Positions 59,575 through 59,687 of a DNA stretch of 59,687 nucleotides are shown piece by piece (within the stretch, counting starts at the first letter, position 1; each line of letters begins with the position of its first letter). Origin of the DNA: Firmicutes bacterium UBA7510 (GTDB lineage Bacteria; Bacillota; Clostridia; Tissierellales; Sedimentibacteraceae); the NCBI GenBank assembly GCA_002479485.1, contig DLNM01000005.1, positions 1-59,687 on the forward strand, written 5' to 3'. The notes beneath the pieces were generated by a model. It ran no database searches. It saw only the letters and a list, made by a program, of their open reading frames with translations, and had not been told where the DNA came from. Position numbers and translations under genes: made by a program.

Positions 59575-59687
59575 ATTTTCCCTTAGACATATTTTGACAA
59601 TATTATTGATATTTAAATCTAAACATATGATTTATTATATATTTTTGCATTATTTTTCTGCTTATATATACTTAATTTTACATAATA

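Overview
The window is a chromosomal segment of an AT-rich, spore-forming Clostridia-type Firmicute. The signs are Shine-Dalgarno (SD) sites of the AGGAGG type at almost every gene, several TTG starts, a SspF-like small acid-soluble spore protein with a sigma-G-type promoter, a YtxC-type sporulation protein, a HrcA/CIRCE operator on htpG, an ECF-transporter S component, and the dnaE-pfkA-pyk order. I would guess a Tissierellales/Sedimentibacter-like lineage, but this is inference from gene content. No rRNA, tRNA, CRISPR array, transposase or prophage gene was seen. The left edge carries four tandem TTGACA-type promoters pointing out of the window, the arrangement often found in front of rRNA operons.

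Layout, left to right. (1) 403-5836: a minus-strand operon of an unknown protein, a B12-binding radical SAM enzyme, a TPR protein and an anchored GH18 hydrolase. (2) 5967-6638: a lytic transglycosylase with its own promoter. (3) 6790-15410: housekeeping genes yhaM, a ZapA-like coiled-coil protein, a U32 peptidase, mutS2 and argS. (4) 15559-17336: an ECF sigma factor and its DUF4349 anti-sigma factor, with a recognisable autoregulated promoter. (5) 17681-19210: a histidine-ammonia-lyase-family enzyme behind a consensus promoter. (6) 19421-25589: two lipoproteins, a DUF3006 protein, a secreted ComEC-like metallo-beta-lactamase and a heterodimeric ABC exporter. (7) 25983-27350: a pantothenate transporter S component and type III pantothenate kinase, on the plus strand. 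(8) 27439-33123: an amino-acid permease, YtxC, a DUF6873-like protein, a lipid flippase-like protein and an MGDG-synthase-type glycosyltransferase. (9) 33414-37655: Hsp33, CBS-pyrophosphatase, methyltransferase, spore protein, an untracked 47-residue membrane protein and a NimA-like flavoprotein. (10) 37845-43916: a TetM-like GTPase, htpG, a Mrp/NifX fusion and its DUF134 regulator. (11) 44084-54498: an HD-GYP protein, a zinc-ribbon protein, an AI-2E-type permease, pyk, pfkA, dnaE and a CNNM/CorC transporter. (12) 54795-55043: a DUF3243 protein. (13) 55110-59515: a two-gene locus unlike the rest, encoding a very large protein with a propeller-like N-terminus, long amphipathic helices and a hydrophobic C-terminus, plus a beta-rich partner.

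The most unusual structure is non-coding. A roughly 350-bp element at 41857-42207 has inverted ends and two inverted, homologous ~107-nt hairpin modules that show paired compensatory changes. A partial relative of it forms the terminator region beside hutH. Separately, short hairpins, many with three-base loops, recur in intergenic regions. Several copies end exactly in an ATGGAGG Shine-Dalgarno site, and one copy lies in frame inside the Mrp/NifX fusion gene just before an internal SD and ATG. The unknown two-gene locus and these two repeat families are the best candidates for undescribed biology.
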